Shown piece after piece: positions 8,774 to 19,250 of a DNA stretch of 28,158 bases. Every line of letters begins with the position of its first letter. The stretch's first letter is position 1. The notes beneath the pieces were generated by a model. The model was not told the origin of the DNA, did not search any database, and saw only the letters and a program-made list of their open reading frames with translations. Source of the stretch: Dietzia timorensis (GTDB taxonomy: Bacteria; Actinomycetota; Actinomycetes; Mycobacteriales; Mycobacteriaceae); NCBI RefSeq assembly GCF_020742175.1, contig NZ_DYXM01000075.1:1-28158 (forward strand), given 5' to 3'. Both the position numbers and the translations under genes were made by a program.

Positions 8774-9736
8774 ATGAGCTCTTCGGAGAAGCTTTACGAA
8801 CTGGTATTCCCCACCCCGTCGCTGTCCGACGTGGCCGGTCGGGGTCCCATCCTCGTGCACGGTTTGGAAGGTTTTTCTGACGCCGGACGTGCCGTGCGCC
8901 AGGTGACGGAGCATATTCGCGAGCACAACCATTCGGAATTGATCGCGAAGTTCAATCCGGACGAGCTCGTGGACTATCGATCCCGCCGGCCGGCGATGAC
9001 ATACTCGTACGATCATTTCGTCGGATACGACCAGCCGCAGCTTTCGCTGCACGCTATTACCACGCCGGATGATCACACGTTCCTGCTGCTTTCCGGTTTC
9101 GAACCGGACATGAAGTGGGAGGCCTTCGCAGCTGCGGTCACCCACCTGTCCGCCGAGTTCGGCGTCAAGCTGGCGATCGGTCTCGGGTCGATGCCACTGA
9201 ACGTGCCCCACACCCGCCCGATCCGCTCAAGCGCCCATTCTCGGGAGATCGAACTCCTCGAGGGCTTCTCGACGTGGCCGGGCGAGTTCAAGATCCCCGG
9301 AAGCGCGGATTCGCTGCTCGAGGTAAAGCTTGCCGAACAGGGCTTCTCGACCATGGGCTTCACGGCGCATGTGCCGCATTACCTTTCACAGTCCGAGTAC
9401 CCGGCGGCCGCAATCCGTCTCGTCGAGGACGTCAATCGGATTTCCGGTCTCGGTATCGCGGTCGGCGAGCTCGAAACCGAGCAGCGGAAGTTCGATGCGG
9501 CCCTTCAGGTGCAGGTCTCGGGCAACGCCGAGATCGGTCAGATGGTCGAGGGACTGGAAAAGAACTACGACGAGATCCTGTCTGCTCGCGAATCCCAGAA
9601 TTCCCTCGCGCCGGCCGAAGGCCCACTTCCCACAGGAGACGAACTCGGCGCCGAGCTGGAACAGTTCCTCATGCAACACGGCGACGAAGACGCCGACGGC
9701 GACGGCCCCTTCGGCGGAAACTCGTCCGGAAATTAG
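8774..9736 (+). CDS. PAC2 family protein (Rv2714-like)
   Basis: 320 aa from ATG 8774. The GPILVHGLEGFSDAGRAV opening, the YRSRRPAMTYSYDHF block and the ATHVPHYL-like segment (here FTAHVPHYLSQSEYP) match the PAC2 / proteasome-assembly-chaperone-2-like family that includes M. tuberculosis Rv2714. The family is conserved through Mycobacteriales, usually near dtxR/ideR. Its function is not settled. The C-terminal 60 residues are acidic and rich in Asp, Glu and Gly (GDEDADGDG) and probably disordered. The frame is open 18 codons further upstream, but the family begins near MSSSEKLYELV. A helicase gene follows by 112 bp on the same strand. Confidence 0.85.
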   Translation: MSSSEKLYELVFPTPSLSDVAGRGPILVHGLEGFSDAGRAVRQVTEHIREHNHSELIAKFNPDELVDYRSRRPAMTYSYDHFVGYDQPQLSLHAITTPDDHTFLLLSGFEPDMKWEAFAAAVTHLSAEFGVKLAIGLGSMPLNVPHTRPIRSSAHSREIELLEGFSTWPGEFKIPGSADSLLEVKLAEQGFSTMGFTAHVPHYLSQSEYPAAAIRLVEDVNRISGLGIAVGELETEQRKFDAALQVQVSGNAEIGQMVEGLEKNYDEILSARESQNSLAPAEGPLPTGDELGAELEQFLMQHGDEDADGDGPFGGNSSGN

Positions 9737-9835
9737 CCCACCTAACGGGAAGGTCCTTACCTAGCAAGTGCACCGCGCTCCGCGCACGCTTCGGCGTCGC
9801 GGAGCGCTCTGCATTTCGGCCACACCGATAACGGA

Positions 9836-9848
9836 TAGACTTGCCGCC
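9836..9848 (+). promoter_or_regulatory. Probable promoter for leaderless transcription of the helicase gene
   Basis: TAGACT at 9836-9841 fits the actinobacterial TAnnnT -10 element. Transcription would begin about 7 nt later, at or next to GTG 9849. No Shine-Dalgarno precedes that GTG, so a leaderless mRNA is likely. The -35 region around 9813-9818 is weak. Confidence 0.42.
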
Positions 9849-12395
9849 GTGTCCCTGAGCGAATACTTGTCCGATCTCGACGATGTCCCCGAGTCCCTTT
9901 TCGACGACGCCCTGCTGGACACGTTCACCCGGTGGGTGACCGACAGTGGGCTTTCCCTCTATCCGCATCAGGAAGAGGCGGCCTTCGAGTTGGTCGCGGA
10001 CAATCACGTGGTGTTGTCCACGCCGACAGGATCAGGCAAATCGCTCGTTGCCGTCGCCGCGCATTTCTTCGCGATGGCACGGGGCCAGAAGTCTTTCTAT
10101 ACCGCGCCGATCAAGGCTCTGGTGAGCGAGAAGTTCTTCGCACTATGTGAAGTGTTCGGCGCGGAGAACGTCGGCATGATGACCGGCGACGCCGCCGTCA
10201 ACACCTCTGCGCCCATCGTCTGCGCGACGGCCGAAATCGTCGCGAATATCGCGCTTCGGGACGGCGACAACAGCGACATCGGCCAGGTTGTGATGGACGA
10301 ATTCCATTACTTTTCCGAACCCGATCGCGGCTGGGCCTGGCAGGTTCCGCTGCTCTCGCTCACCAAGTGCCAGTTTCTGCTCATGTCCGCGACACTCGGC
10401 AACGTCGATTGGCTCGTCGAAGGGGTCGAGGCGAAGACGTCCCGTTCGGTATCGGTGGTTGCCGGCGCGGAACGCCCTGTGCCGTTGTCGTTCGACTACG
10501 TGCTCACACCGGTACCCGACACGGTCGAACTGCTCCTCAGAGACGGCAAGGCGCCGATTTATATCGTCCACTTCACTCAGCTTTCGGCGATCGAGCAGGC
10601 GCAGGCTCTGATCACGAAGAACCTCGTGTCGAAGGAGTCCAAGGAGAAGATCGCGGCGGAGATCAAGGGGTTCCGCTTCTCCACATCGTTCGGCAAGACG
10701 CTGTCGAAGCTGCTGCGCTCGGGAGTCGGCGTCCATCACGCCGGCATGCTGCCGAAATATCGGCGCCTGGTGGAAAAGCTCGCGCAGGATGGCCTGCTGC
10801 CGGTGATCTGCGGCACCGACACTCTCGGTGTGGGCATCAACGTGCCAATTCACACCGTCCTTTTCACGGCGCTGTCGAAATTCGACGGCCAACGCCAGCG
10901 CGTCCTCAAATCGCGTGAGTTCCATCAGATCGCCGGCCGCGCCGGTCGTGCCGGATTCGACACCGAGGGCGTGGTTGTCGTCCAAGCGCCGGAGCACGAA
11001 ATCGAGAACGCAAAGGCTGCCGCCAAGGCGCAGAACAACCCGAAGAAAAAGAACAAGCAGCAGAAAAAGAAGCCGCCGGAAGGCTTCATCAACTGGAATA
11101 CGGCGACATTTGAGAAGTTGGTTTCCGCACCGCCGGAACAGTTGATCAGTCGCTTTCAGATCAATAACTCGATCCTGCTCAACATCATCTCGGGCCCGGG
11201 AAGCTGCTACGACAAGACGAAGTCGCTCATCCTCGACTCCTACGAGACTCGCGCAGCCAAGCGCAAGCACGCGCTTCGGGCGTTTTCGCTCTTCCGGAGC
11301 CTTGAAGCGGATGAGCTCGTGCGACGAATCGATACGCCGGACGACACGGGGCGGCACGTGGAGCTTGTCCCGCAGCTGCAGGCCGACTTCGCGCTGAATC
11401 AGCCGCTTGCGCCATTCGCGGTGGCCGCGATGGACATTCCGGACCCGGATTCCGATTCCTACGCCGTCGATGTCATTTCGATCATCGAGTCGGTGCTCGA
11501 AGATCCGCGTCCGCTCCTCATTGGTCAGCAGAAAAAGCTCAGAGGGGATGCCATCGCCGACCTCAAGGCCGATGGGCTCGACTATCACGAACGCATGGCG
11601 ATCGTCGACGAAATCTCCTGGCCCAAACCGCTCAGCGATCAGCTCGACGCAGCCTTCGAGGCCTACGCCCAGTCCCACCCGTGGGCCCGGGGCACCGATG
11701 TCTCTCCCAAGGCCGTCGTTCGCGACATGGTCGAGAAGGGAATGAACTTTTCCGACCTCGTGTCGACCTACGGTGCCGCGCGCGCAGAAGGGGTGGTCCT
11801 GCGCTATCTCACCGACGCCTACCGCACAATGCGCCAGACGATTCCGACCGCGAAACGAACCGAAGAGCTCGACGACATCATCAACTGGCTGGGCGAGCTC
11901 ATCCGTCAGGTCGATTCCAGTCTTCTGGACGAGTGGGAGGAGCTGTCCGATCCTGAGGCAGCGAATCGGCCCATGGATCAGGACAAGGCATTCGGAGAGG
12001 ATTCCGCGCGCCCTCTCACCGGCAATGCCAAGGCGTTCACCCGGATGGTGCGCAGCGCGATGTTCCGCCGCGTCGAGCTTCTCGCGCGCGACGACATCAA
12101 GCGTCTCGAGGAACTCGACGAGACGGTGGAAGACCACCCCGACTGGGACCGCGAGATCGACCCCTATTGGGACGAGTACGACCAGATCGGTATCGGCCCG
12201 GACGCGCGCGGGCCGCATTTGTTCACCGTCCGCACCTCGGGTGGGGATGTCGACATGGGCACGTGGCGAGTGCGTCAGGTCCTCGATGACCCCGAAGGTG
12301 ACCACGGATGGGCCATCGAGGGTGTTGTTGATCTCAATGCCTCCGATGTGGAGGGTGAAGTGAGGTTCGCGTCGCTTAGGCTGGTGGACGGCTAG
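9849..12395 (+). CDS. DEAD/DEAH-box (DExH) helicase with DUF3516-type C-terminal region
   Basis: 848 aa from GTG 9849. Superfamily 2 motifs in order: the Q-like LYPHQEEA (37-44), Walker A STPTGSGKS (57-65), DEFH (150-153), SAT (180-182), HHAGMLPKYR (297-306), GTDTLGVGIN (323-332) and motif VI QIAGRAGRAG (361-370). This is the Ski2/HelY type of core. A Lys/Gln-rich insert at about 389-410 follows motif VI directly. The remaining 430 residues contain no catalytic motif and match my memory of DUF3516, an actinobacterial domain found behind DEAD helicase domains. Activity should be ATP-dependent unwinding or remodelling of RNA or DNA; the substrate is unknown. The open frame starts at 9768, but the preceding 27 residues are unlikely to be translated. 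Confidence 0.88.
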   Translation: MSLSEYLSDLDDVPESLFDDALLDTFTRWVTDSGLSLYPHQEEAAFELVADNHVVLSTPTGSGKSLVAVAAHFFAMARGQKSFYTAPIKALVSEKFFALCEVFGAENVGMMTGDAAVNTSAPIVCATAEIVANIALRDGDNSDIGQVVMDEFHYFSEPDRGWAWQVPLLSLTKCQFLLMSATLGNVDWLVEGVEAKTSRSVSVVAGAERPVPLSFDYVLTPVPDTVELLLRDGKAPIYIVHFTQLSAIEQAQALITKNLVSKESKEKIAAEIKGFRFSTSFGKTLSKLLRSGVGVHHAGMLPKYRRLVEKLAQDGLLPVICGTDTLGVGINVPIHTVLFTALSKFDGQRQRVLKSREFHQIAGRAGRAGFDTEGVVVVQAPEHEIENAKAAAKAQNNPKKKNKQQKKKPPEGFINWNTATFEKLVSAPPEQLISRFQINNSILLNIISGPGSCYDKTKSLILDSYETRAAKRKHALRAFSLFRSLEADELVRRIDTPDDTGRHVELVPQLQADFALNQPLAPFAVAAMDIPDPDSDSYAVDVISIIESVLEDPRPLLIGQQKKLRGDAIADLKADGLDYHERMAIVDEISWPKPLSDQLDAAFEAYAQSHPWARGTDVSPKAVVRDMVEKGMNFSDLVSTYGAARAEGVVLRYLTDAYRTMRQTIPTAKRTEELDDIINWLGELIRQVDSSLLDEWEELSDPEAANRPMDQDKAFGEDSARPLTGNAKAFTRMVRSAMFRRVELLARDDIKRLEELDETVEDHPDWDREIDPYWDEYDQIGIGPDARGPHLFTVRTSGGDVDMGTWRVRQVLDDPEGDHGWAIEGVVDLNASDVEGEVRFASLRLVDG

Positions 12396-12444
12396 TTTTT
12401 AGCCGCGCTTCATTCTCACGTCTGGTTAGGGGTGCCCTCTTCAC

Positions 12445-12894
12445 ATGGGTCCGATTACATTGTTCCGGCGCTTTGCGCTTGCCGAGGTCGTCACGTGGAC
12501 GCTGCTTATCGCAGGCATGATCCTCAAGTACGGTTTCGATCAACCGTGGGCAACGTCGATCGGAGGCGCCATCCACGGCTTCGTGTTCCTCTGCTACGTG
12601 GTGGTCATCGTGTTCCTCGCGATCGACCAGAAGTGGAAGCCCGTCCATACCATCGCCGGTCTCGTATCGGCCGTGATCCCCTACGCGACGATTCCGTATG
12701 AACGGTGGGCGCTCAAGCAGCCGATCGTCACGGATCCGTGGCGCCTGCGCGCGGGCGGCGAGACGCCGAAATCCCCGCTCGAGAAGGTCGCTGCGGCCGT
12801 TATCGCCCGCCCCGCAACTGCTGCCGGCATCGCGCTCGTCGTCGTCATCATCGTCTTCATCCTGCTTCTCATCGTCGGCCCGCCTGTCGGATAG
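12445..12894 (+). CDS. DUF3817 family integral membrane protein
   Basis: 149 aa. It starts with LFRRFALAEVVTWTLLIAGMILKYG, the characteristic opening of DUF3817, in which an Arg-rich stretch is followed by a helix with a conserved Glu. Hydrophobic segments are at about 8-27, 38-62, 67-84 and 125-147, giving three or four membrane helices. The loop at 88-120 is charged and the final helix ends with GPPVG. DUF3817 proteins are small actinobacterial membrane proteins without a defined role. It follows the helicase by 49 bp and may be cotranscribed. Confidence 0.85.
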   Translation: MGPITLFRRFALAEVVTWTLLIAGMILKYGFDQPWATSIGGAIHGFVFLCYVVVIVFLAIDQKWKPVHTIAGLVSAVIPYATIPYERWALKQPIVTDPWRLRAGGETPKSPLEKVAAAVIARPATAAGIALVVVIIVFILLLIVGPPVG

Positions 12895-12997
12895 TCCGCG
12901 CGAATACAACGGAGTCGCCCACCCTTTCAGGTAACGGGGACTAACCGTCTTCGCCGTTCCGTCGCCGGGCACGCCGTTTCGGGGCACAATCGGCTCC

Positions 12998-13789
12998 ATG
13001 GCACATCAGGGTCAGGTTCAACCCGAGCAAGTTGATGCGGCGTCCGTTCCCGTCGCCGACGCCGCGACGATTCTGCTGCTCCGCGACGCGGGCACCGGCG
13101 TAGAGGTGTTTTCCATCCGGCGGGCGGCGTCGATGGTCTTCGCCGGCGGGGTCATCGCCTTTCCCGGCGGCGGGGTCGATCCCTCCGATTACGATCCGCT
13201 CCCTGCGGCAGGCCCCGATGGCGGAGAATGGTCCAGAAGGCTCGGCGTCGATGCTCCCCGTGCTCAGGCGATCGTCTCCGCCGCAGTGCGCGAGTGCTTC
13301 GAAGAGACGGGCATGCTTCTCACATCCCCCGCCCATTCAATGTCTTATGACGGCGGACCTGACCGATCCCTATGGGCACCTTGGCGATCACGCGTCGATT
13401 CTCACGAGATTTCGATGGGCGAAATGCTTCGCGATAACGCGCTCGTCGCCGACACCGGGCGCCTTGTCGAGCTGTCGCGCTGGATCACTCCCGTCGGCCC
13501 ACCTCGCCGCTACGACACGTTTTTCTTCGGCATCGAGCTAACTTCCGGCGATCCGCACGAGCCCGATGGGCACTGCGGCGAGTTCGACGATTCCGGCTGG
13601 TCGCGCCCGAAGGACATGCTCGATGCTTCCGCGCGCTCGGAGGTTCACCTCCTTCCGCCGACGCTCGCGCATTTCGAAGAGCTGGCTGCTGCTGATTCGG
13701 TCAGGGGGTATCTCGACCGGGAGCCGACCATGGCACCGGTAAATAACGACTTGCCAGGCCAAATACGTCGACCGCCGCACCATTCGTAG
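12998..13789 (+). CDS. Nudix hydrolase, NUDT19-like
   Basis: 263 aa. The domain opens at AATILLLRDAGTGVEVFSIRR, then FAGGVIAFPGGGVDPSD. The catalytic half of the Nudix box reads RECFEETGML, with the metal-binding Glu residues in EE, but the expected G-x5-E half is separated from it by about 40 residues containing GVDAPRAQAIVSAAV. Long insertions at this point are typical of the NUDT7/NUDT19-related hydrolases, which cleave CoA or other nucleoside diphosphate-X compounds. The C-terminal part, with RWITPVGPPRRYDTFFF, is also typical of that group. Substrate cannot be read from sequence. It lies 103 bp after the DUF3817 gene. Confidence 0.85.
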   Translation: MAHQGQVQPEQVDAASVPVADAATILLLRDAGTGVEVFSIRRAASMVFAGGVIAFPGGGVDPSDYDPLPAAGPDGGEWSRRLGVDAPRAQAIVSAAVRECFEETGMLLTSPAHSMSYDGGPDRSLWAPWRSRVDSHEISMGEMLRDNALVADTGRLVELSRWITPVGPPRRYDTFFFGIELTSGDPHEPDGHCGEFDDSGWSRPKDMLDASARSEVHLLPPTLAHFEELAAADSVRGYLDREPTMAPVNNDLPGQIRRPPHHS

Positions 13790-13814
13790 CATTGTGGATT
13801 GGAAGCCACTTCGG

Positions 13815-13844
13815 TTCTGGACGTAGAATTCGTTCGGATAAAGT
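13815..13844 (+). promoter_or_regulatory. Possible promoter of the lipoprotein gene
   Basis: TAAAGT at 13839-13844 fits TAnnnT, with TTCTGG at 13815-13820 (18-bp spacer) or CTGGAC at 13817-13822 (16-bp spacer) as a weak -35. The start site would be near 13851, leaving a leader of about 33 nt that contains AGGGGA at 13873-13878. Confidence 0.38.
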
Positions 13845-13883
13845 GTATTAAGCCAAATGGATTGTGAAGATTAGGGGACTTGC

Positions 13884-14450
13884 GTGCGTTCGAAGACGTC
13901 GACCGTGATGAAGATGGGCGTTCTCGCCCTCATCGTCCCCTTGGCTTCCGCCTGCGGCGGAAACGACGAGGAGCGGCTAGCGGCTCCCCCGGACGCCGTG
14001 ATGCCCCAGTCGGCCAACTTTGCCGAACCGCATTCAGTGCCCGTCGGCAACGGTAGCCTCTCCCTTTTCGTACAACCGCTGCGACTCGAGACGAACTCGA
14101 GTGGCAGCGAGCCGCAGGAAGTGCTCATCGCGGATGTCGGTGCATCTGCCGAATTCGGTCAGCCGTACCTCGATCCCGAACAGTTCCATGCCTACGCCTC
14201 GGATGGGATGGAGTTCCAGCGCTTGGAGGACCCGGAGTCCTTCCTCGGCAATCCGCTTGAGCGCACCGATATCACCGAACCGGGCGAAACCGTCGAAGGT
14301 TCCGTCGGTTTCATCGTGCCGCCCGGCTCACGTATCGGCCGGCTCGATTTCTCCACACCCGAGTCGACGCTCTCGTATACCGTCGTCCTCCAGCCGGTCA
14401 ACCCGGCCTCCGCAACAGCAGAACCCACCGACGACTCCGCGTCGGGGTAA
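13884..14450 (+). CDS. Small secreted lipoprotein, DUF4352-like
   Basis: 188 aa from GTG 13884, 5 nt after AGGGGA. The N-terminus has a basic region (MRSKTSTVMK), a hydrophobic core and the lipobox ASA|C with Cys24 followed by GG, so it should be lipid-anchored on the outer face of the cytoplasmic membrane. Residues about 60-175 look like a single beta-rich domain with a G-E-T-V-E-G-S-V-G-F-I-V-P pattern and a final L-x-F-x-x-P run, which resembles extracytoplasmic DUF4352 domains. The tail (SATAEPTDDSASG) is low complexity. No specific function is recognised. It is 94 bp from the Nudix gene and has its own probable promoter. Confidence 0.78.
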   Translation: MRSKTSTVMKMGVLALIVPLASACGGNDEERLAAPPDAVMPQSANFAEPHSVPVGNGSLSLFVQPLRLETNSSGSEPQEVLIADVGASAEFGQPYLDPEQFHAYASDGMEFQRLEDPESFLGNPLERTDITEPGETVEGSVGFIVPPGSRIGRLDFSTPESTLSYTVVLQPVNPASATAEPTDDSASG

Positions 14451-14464
14451 TCGCGAGATTCTCG

Positions 14465-14692
14465 GTGCCTGATTCGCAACGAGCCGCTGGGCAGGAGGCC
14501 GCTCCCCTTGCCGCCCATCCCTGCCGAAATCTCTGCGATTGGCACCCGACCCGAGGAACCAACGCCGGCTTGAGCGTCTACGCCTGTAGAGGCTGCGGAT
14601 CCCAATGGACAGTCGCAGAGCCATGGACTCCCATCAACGCCGATGGCCGTATCCATCCAGACATTCTCGCGGCCCGCAAGGCCGGACACTGA
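14465..14692 (+). CDS. Small Cys-rich protein, possible zinc ribbon
   Basis: 75 aa from GTG 14465, 14 bp after the lipoprotein stop. It carries a CRNLC (C-x3-C) and a CRGCGSQW (C-x2-C) about 17 residues apart, a spacing compatible with one zinc-ribbon knuckle pair. Trp residues in DWHPT and QWTVAEPW flank these. There is no signal peptide. The composition and the Cys pattern argue for a real gene, but I do not recognise a named family. It converges on the orphan gene 14699-15583 with 6 bp between stops. Confidence 0.62.
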   Translation: MPDSQRAAGQEAAPLAAHPCRNLCDWHPTRGTNAGLSVYACRGCGSQWTVAEPWTPINADGRIHPDILAARKAGH

Positions 14693-14698
14693 GTGCAG

Positions 14699-15583
14699 CT
14701 AGCCCCGCACGCCCCTCCGGTCTAGCGAACCGAGCTCATGCCAGGACTTGACCAACCACATTTCGACGAGCTCCGGCGCCGTCCTCGCTTCCTTCGCCCA
14801 ATCGTGGATCGTTTCCTGAAACACGCTGAAGTTTCGCGTCGTCAAGGACTCACTCGCATCGAACTCGTGCCAGCCGCAACGGATGAGCATATTTATCGCC
14901 GCAGGCTCGACAGGCACGACGCGTGGAGCCCTACGCGCAATTGATAGCGCGGCGAGGAAATGCGTCGAAACCACAGGCCCTAATCCCGGGACATTCTGGC
15001 CATCCTCAAGCCGCCCAAGCCACGTATCCGGGTGCTGAAGCACGGCGAAGGCAAGGTCGCGGTCTTCGATAAAGCTCGCCGATGCTGCGAGAGCCGACGG
15101 GACCTCGGCGAAATACCCGTCGCCACTGTCCTCGCTATACCGGTGGAAGACTCTCCGATTGCGACGGTGCGGGTGCCCGCTCGACCATGCCGCGCACAGG
15201 TAGAGCAGCGTGAGGAGATGCCCGGCATCGTTCGACCGTTCGGCATTGCGCGCCAGCTCCATCGCAGCCGATTCTCGTGCCCAGAAGAAGGGGCTCTCGT
15301 CTACGTCGCCGTTGAAGCGGGCGTGGGTAAAGATATCGAGGCGACTGATCTCAGCGATCCCGGTATCGACGATCTCGCCATCGGGCCCCCTGCCCAATAA
15401 CGTGACCGGGACTCTGTGCTCCCAGAGTTTGAGGTTCCACCAGTCGAGATCGACCGTCGCGGCGTCTTCGTATAGAGCCATGGGTAATGGCTGCCTTCGA
15501 CACCATTCGACCATTGCGTACGGAGCGGGAATGGGCTCGAACCTGCGGTGCGACCCGGTGCTGTGGCTACTAAGAAAAATCAT
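14699..15583 (-). CDS. Orphan protein with a possible degenerate HhH-GPD DNA glycosylase signature
   Basis: 294 aa from ATG 15583. The frame is open to 15655, but that extension would run through a strong hairpin and is unlikely. No named family is recognised. Residues 198-210 (VPGLGPVVSTHFL) resemble the helix-hairpin-helix LPGVGRKTANVVL of endonuclease III, and VVPVEPAAINMLIRCGW at 222-238 resembles the following IAVDTHVHRVANRLG strand and helix. The spacing between the two (about 24 residues) also fits. If this is right, the catalytic Lys is replaced by Val and the conserved Asp by Glu226, so activity is doubtful. The rest is rich in Trp, Arg and His with a helical look. There is no ribosome site; AATGCT just upstream could be a -10 for leaderless expression. 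Gene is probably real; function is unassigned. Confidence 0.6.
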   Translation of the reverse strand: MIFLSSHSTGSHRRFEPIPAPYAMVEWCRRQPLPMALYEDAATVDLDWWNLKLWEHRVPVTLLGRGPDGEIVDTGIAEISRLDIFTHARFNGDVDESPFFWARESAAMELARNAERSNDAGHLLTLLYLCAAWSSGHPHRRNRRVFHRYSEDSGDGYFAEVPSALAASASFIEDRDLAFAVLQHPDTWLGRLEDGQNVPGLGPVVSTHFLAALSIARRAPRVVPVEPAAINMLIRCGWHEFDASESLTTRNFSVFQETIHDWAKEARTAPELVEMWLVKSWHELGSLDRRGVRG

Positions 15584-15627
15584 GGGCTTAGCATTGCGCA
15601 CGGGTCTGACATTTTGAATCGGCGCCG

Positions 15628-15676
15628 ACGTGAAAGGGGGGCAGACGACCGTCATGGTCGTCTGCCCCTTTCACGT
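15628..15676. terminator. Long hairpin between gcvP and the orphan gene, probable terminator
   Basis: An inverted repeat with 21 paired bases, a 2-nt GG bulge on one arm and a GTCAT loop: arms at 15628-15650 and 15656-15676. It begins 20 bp beyond the gcvP stop codon. There is no T-run on either side, as is common for actinobacterial terminators. It may end gcvP transcription and shield the orphan gene from read-through. Confidence 0.7.
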
Positions 15677-15696
15677 TCAGCAGCCCGGCAGGCCTA

Positions 15697-18570
<2,874 letters not shown>

Positions 18571-18576
18571 AGGAAG

Positions 18577-18582
18577 CTCCTC
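18577..18582 (-). promoter_or_regulatory. Ribosome binding site of gcvP (TTG start)
   Basis: GAGGAG on the minus strand, 6 nt from TTG 18570, decides the start. The same 6 nt have an exact complement, CTCCTC, in the aptamer I region near 18811-18820, and partial complements nearby, so sequestration in the glycine-free RNA is possible. Confidence 0.6.
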
Positions 18583-18662
18583 AGGGAGTGTCGGGGTGAG
18601 CGCGGGGTGCGCCCATCGGGCCGAGCCGCTCGGCGCGGCGGGCTACTACTGCTTGGTCGTGC

Positions 18663-18873
18663 CCCTCTCCCTCTGTCCCTACCGGTGCTGAACGCGCCGG
18701 CGCCTGAGAGATTCACCGACTAAGCGCGGCTTTCCCCGTTGGCGGGCGACCGGGGCCGCCACTCTCCAGAGACGCATGCGATGCCGATTCGGTCCGTGGT
18801 GCCTGAGAGTTTCCCGGAGAGGAGTTGCTCCTTCGGCGTCTGATCGCGAGCGTGATCAGATCTCTCCCGAACG
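18663..18873 (-). ncRNA. Tandem glycine riboswitch upstream of gcvP
   Basis: On the minus strand, aptamer I (about 18873-18761) shows GGGAGAG, GCCGAAGGAGCAA, CTCTCAGGC and TCTGGAGAGT in the order known for the gcvT RNA motif. Aptamer II (about 18760-18663) shows GCCAACGGGGAAAG, GAATCTCTCAGGC and GGACAGAGGGAGAGG. The linker between aptamers is very short, as usual. The RNA binds glycine. The expression platform (18571-18662) contains a GCCGAGC/GCTCGGC hairpin without a U-run, so control of translation initiation is more likely than intrinsic termination. Open frames read across this region are artefacts. Confidence 0.93.
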
Positions 18874-18889
18874 GCTATGCGTGCACCCG

Positions 18890-18919
18890 AGCTTACGTTG
18901 GTGGACGTGCGACGATCAA
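18890..18919 (-). promoter_or_regulatory. Probable promoter of the riboswitch-gcvP transcript
   Basis: TTGATC (plus-strand positions 18914-18919) and TAAGCT (18890-18895) with an 18-bp spacer on the minus strand. Transcription would start near 18883, about 10 nt before aptamer I. This places the promoter between the small membrane protein gene and the riboswitch. Confidence 0.6.
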
Positions 18920-18933
18920 ACACCACCGGCTAT

Positions 18934-19158
18934 TCACTCGGAGCGGTCGACGGCGATAAAAGGATTCACTCCGTCGGTAATGCGCCAACCGCTACGGAGC
19001 TTCTTGCTCACCCCCTCGTCCAGCCCGGTTGCATCACCTATGCGGGACTCGTATTTCAACCTCATCCAACCGATCACTATGTACTCAGCAACGACGACCG
19101 CGACGCCGACGAACAATAACGACAGGGCGATAACTAAAGAGAACACCGGAACCTCCAT
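18934..19158 (-). CDS. Small single-pass membrane protein, unknown
   Basis: 74 aa from ATG 19158, preceded by AAGGAC with a 4-nt spacer. Residues about 5-28 are strongly hydrophobic (VFSLVIALSLLFVGVAVVVAEY) and form one likely membrane helix; the remaining 45 residues are charged and probably cytoplasmic or surface-exposed. No family is recognised. It lies between a divergent LysR gene and the gcvP promoter. Read-through into the riboswitch is possible but a separate promoter for gcvP is visible. The ribosome site and the clean helix support a real gene. Confidence 0.6.
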   Translation of the reverse strand: MEVPVFSLVIALSLLFVGVAVVVAEYIVIGWMRLKYESRIGDATGLDEGVSKKLRSGWRITDGVNPFIAVDRSE

Positions 19159-19204
19159 AACGTCCTTCAGGGTGGGACCCTTTCGACTATTCGGAAGTCC
19201 GGCG

Positions 19205-19250
19205 TTAAGGACAAGCGATTATTTCTTCACAATCGTTCGCGTTTGCTTAA
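19205..19250. promoter_or_regulatory. Nested inverted repeats in the lysR control region, candidate LysR operator
   Basis: Outer arms TTAAGGACAAGCG (19205-19217) and CGCGTTTGCTTAA (19238-19250) match at most positions; inner arms CGATT (19216-19220) and AATCG (19231-19235) are perfect with 10 nt between them. The centres differ by 2 bp. The element ends 9 bp before the lysR start and lies 46 bp from the divergent membrane-protein gene. TTAAACT at 19247-19253 could also be the lysR -10. Confidence 0.5.

Noticed and set aside
10143..12305. 720-codon minus-strand open frame inside the helicase gene
   Set aside because: Antisense mirror of the helicase; no recognisable domain and no ribosome site.
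18720..18926. 68-codon frame across the glycine riboswitch
   Set aside because: The sequence is constrained as RNA aptamer; no ribosome site and no protein-like composition.
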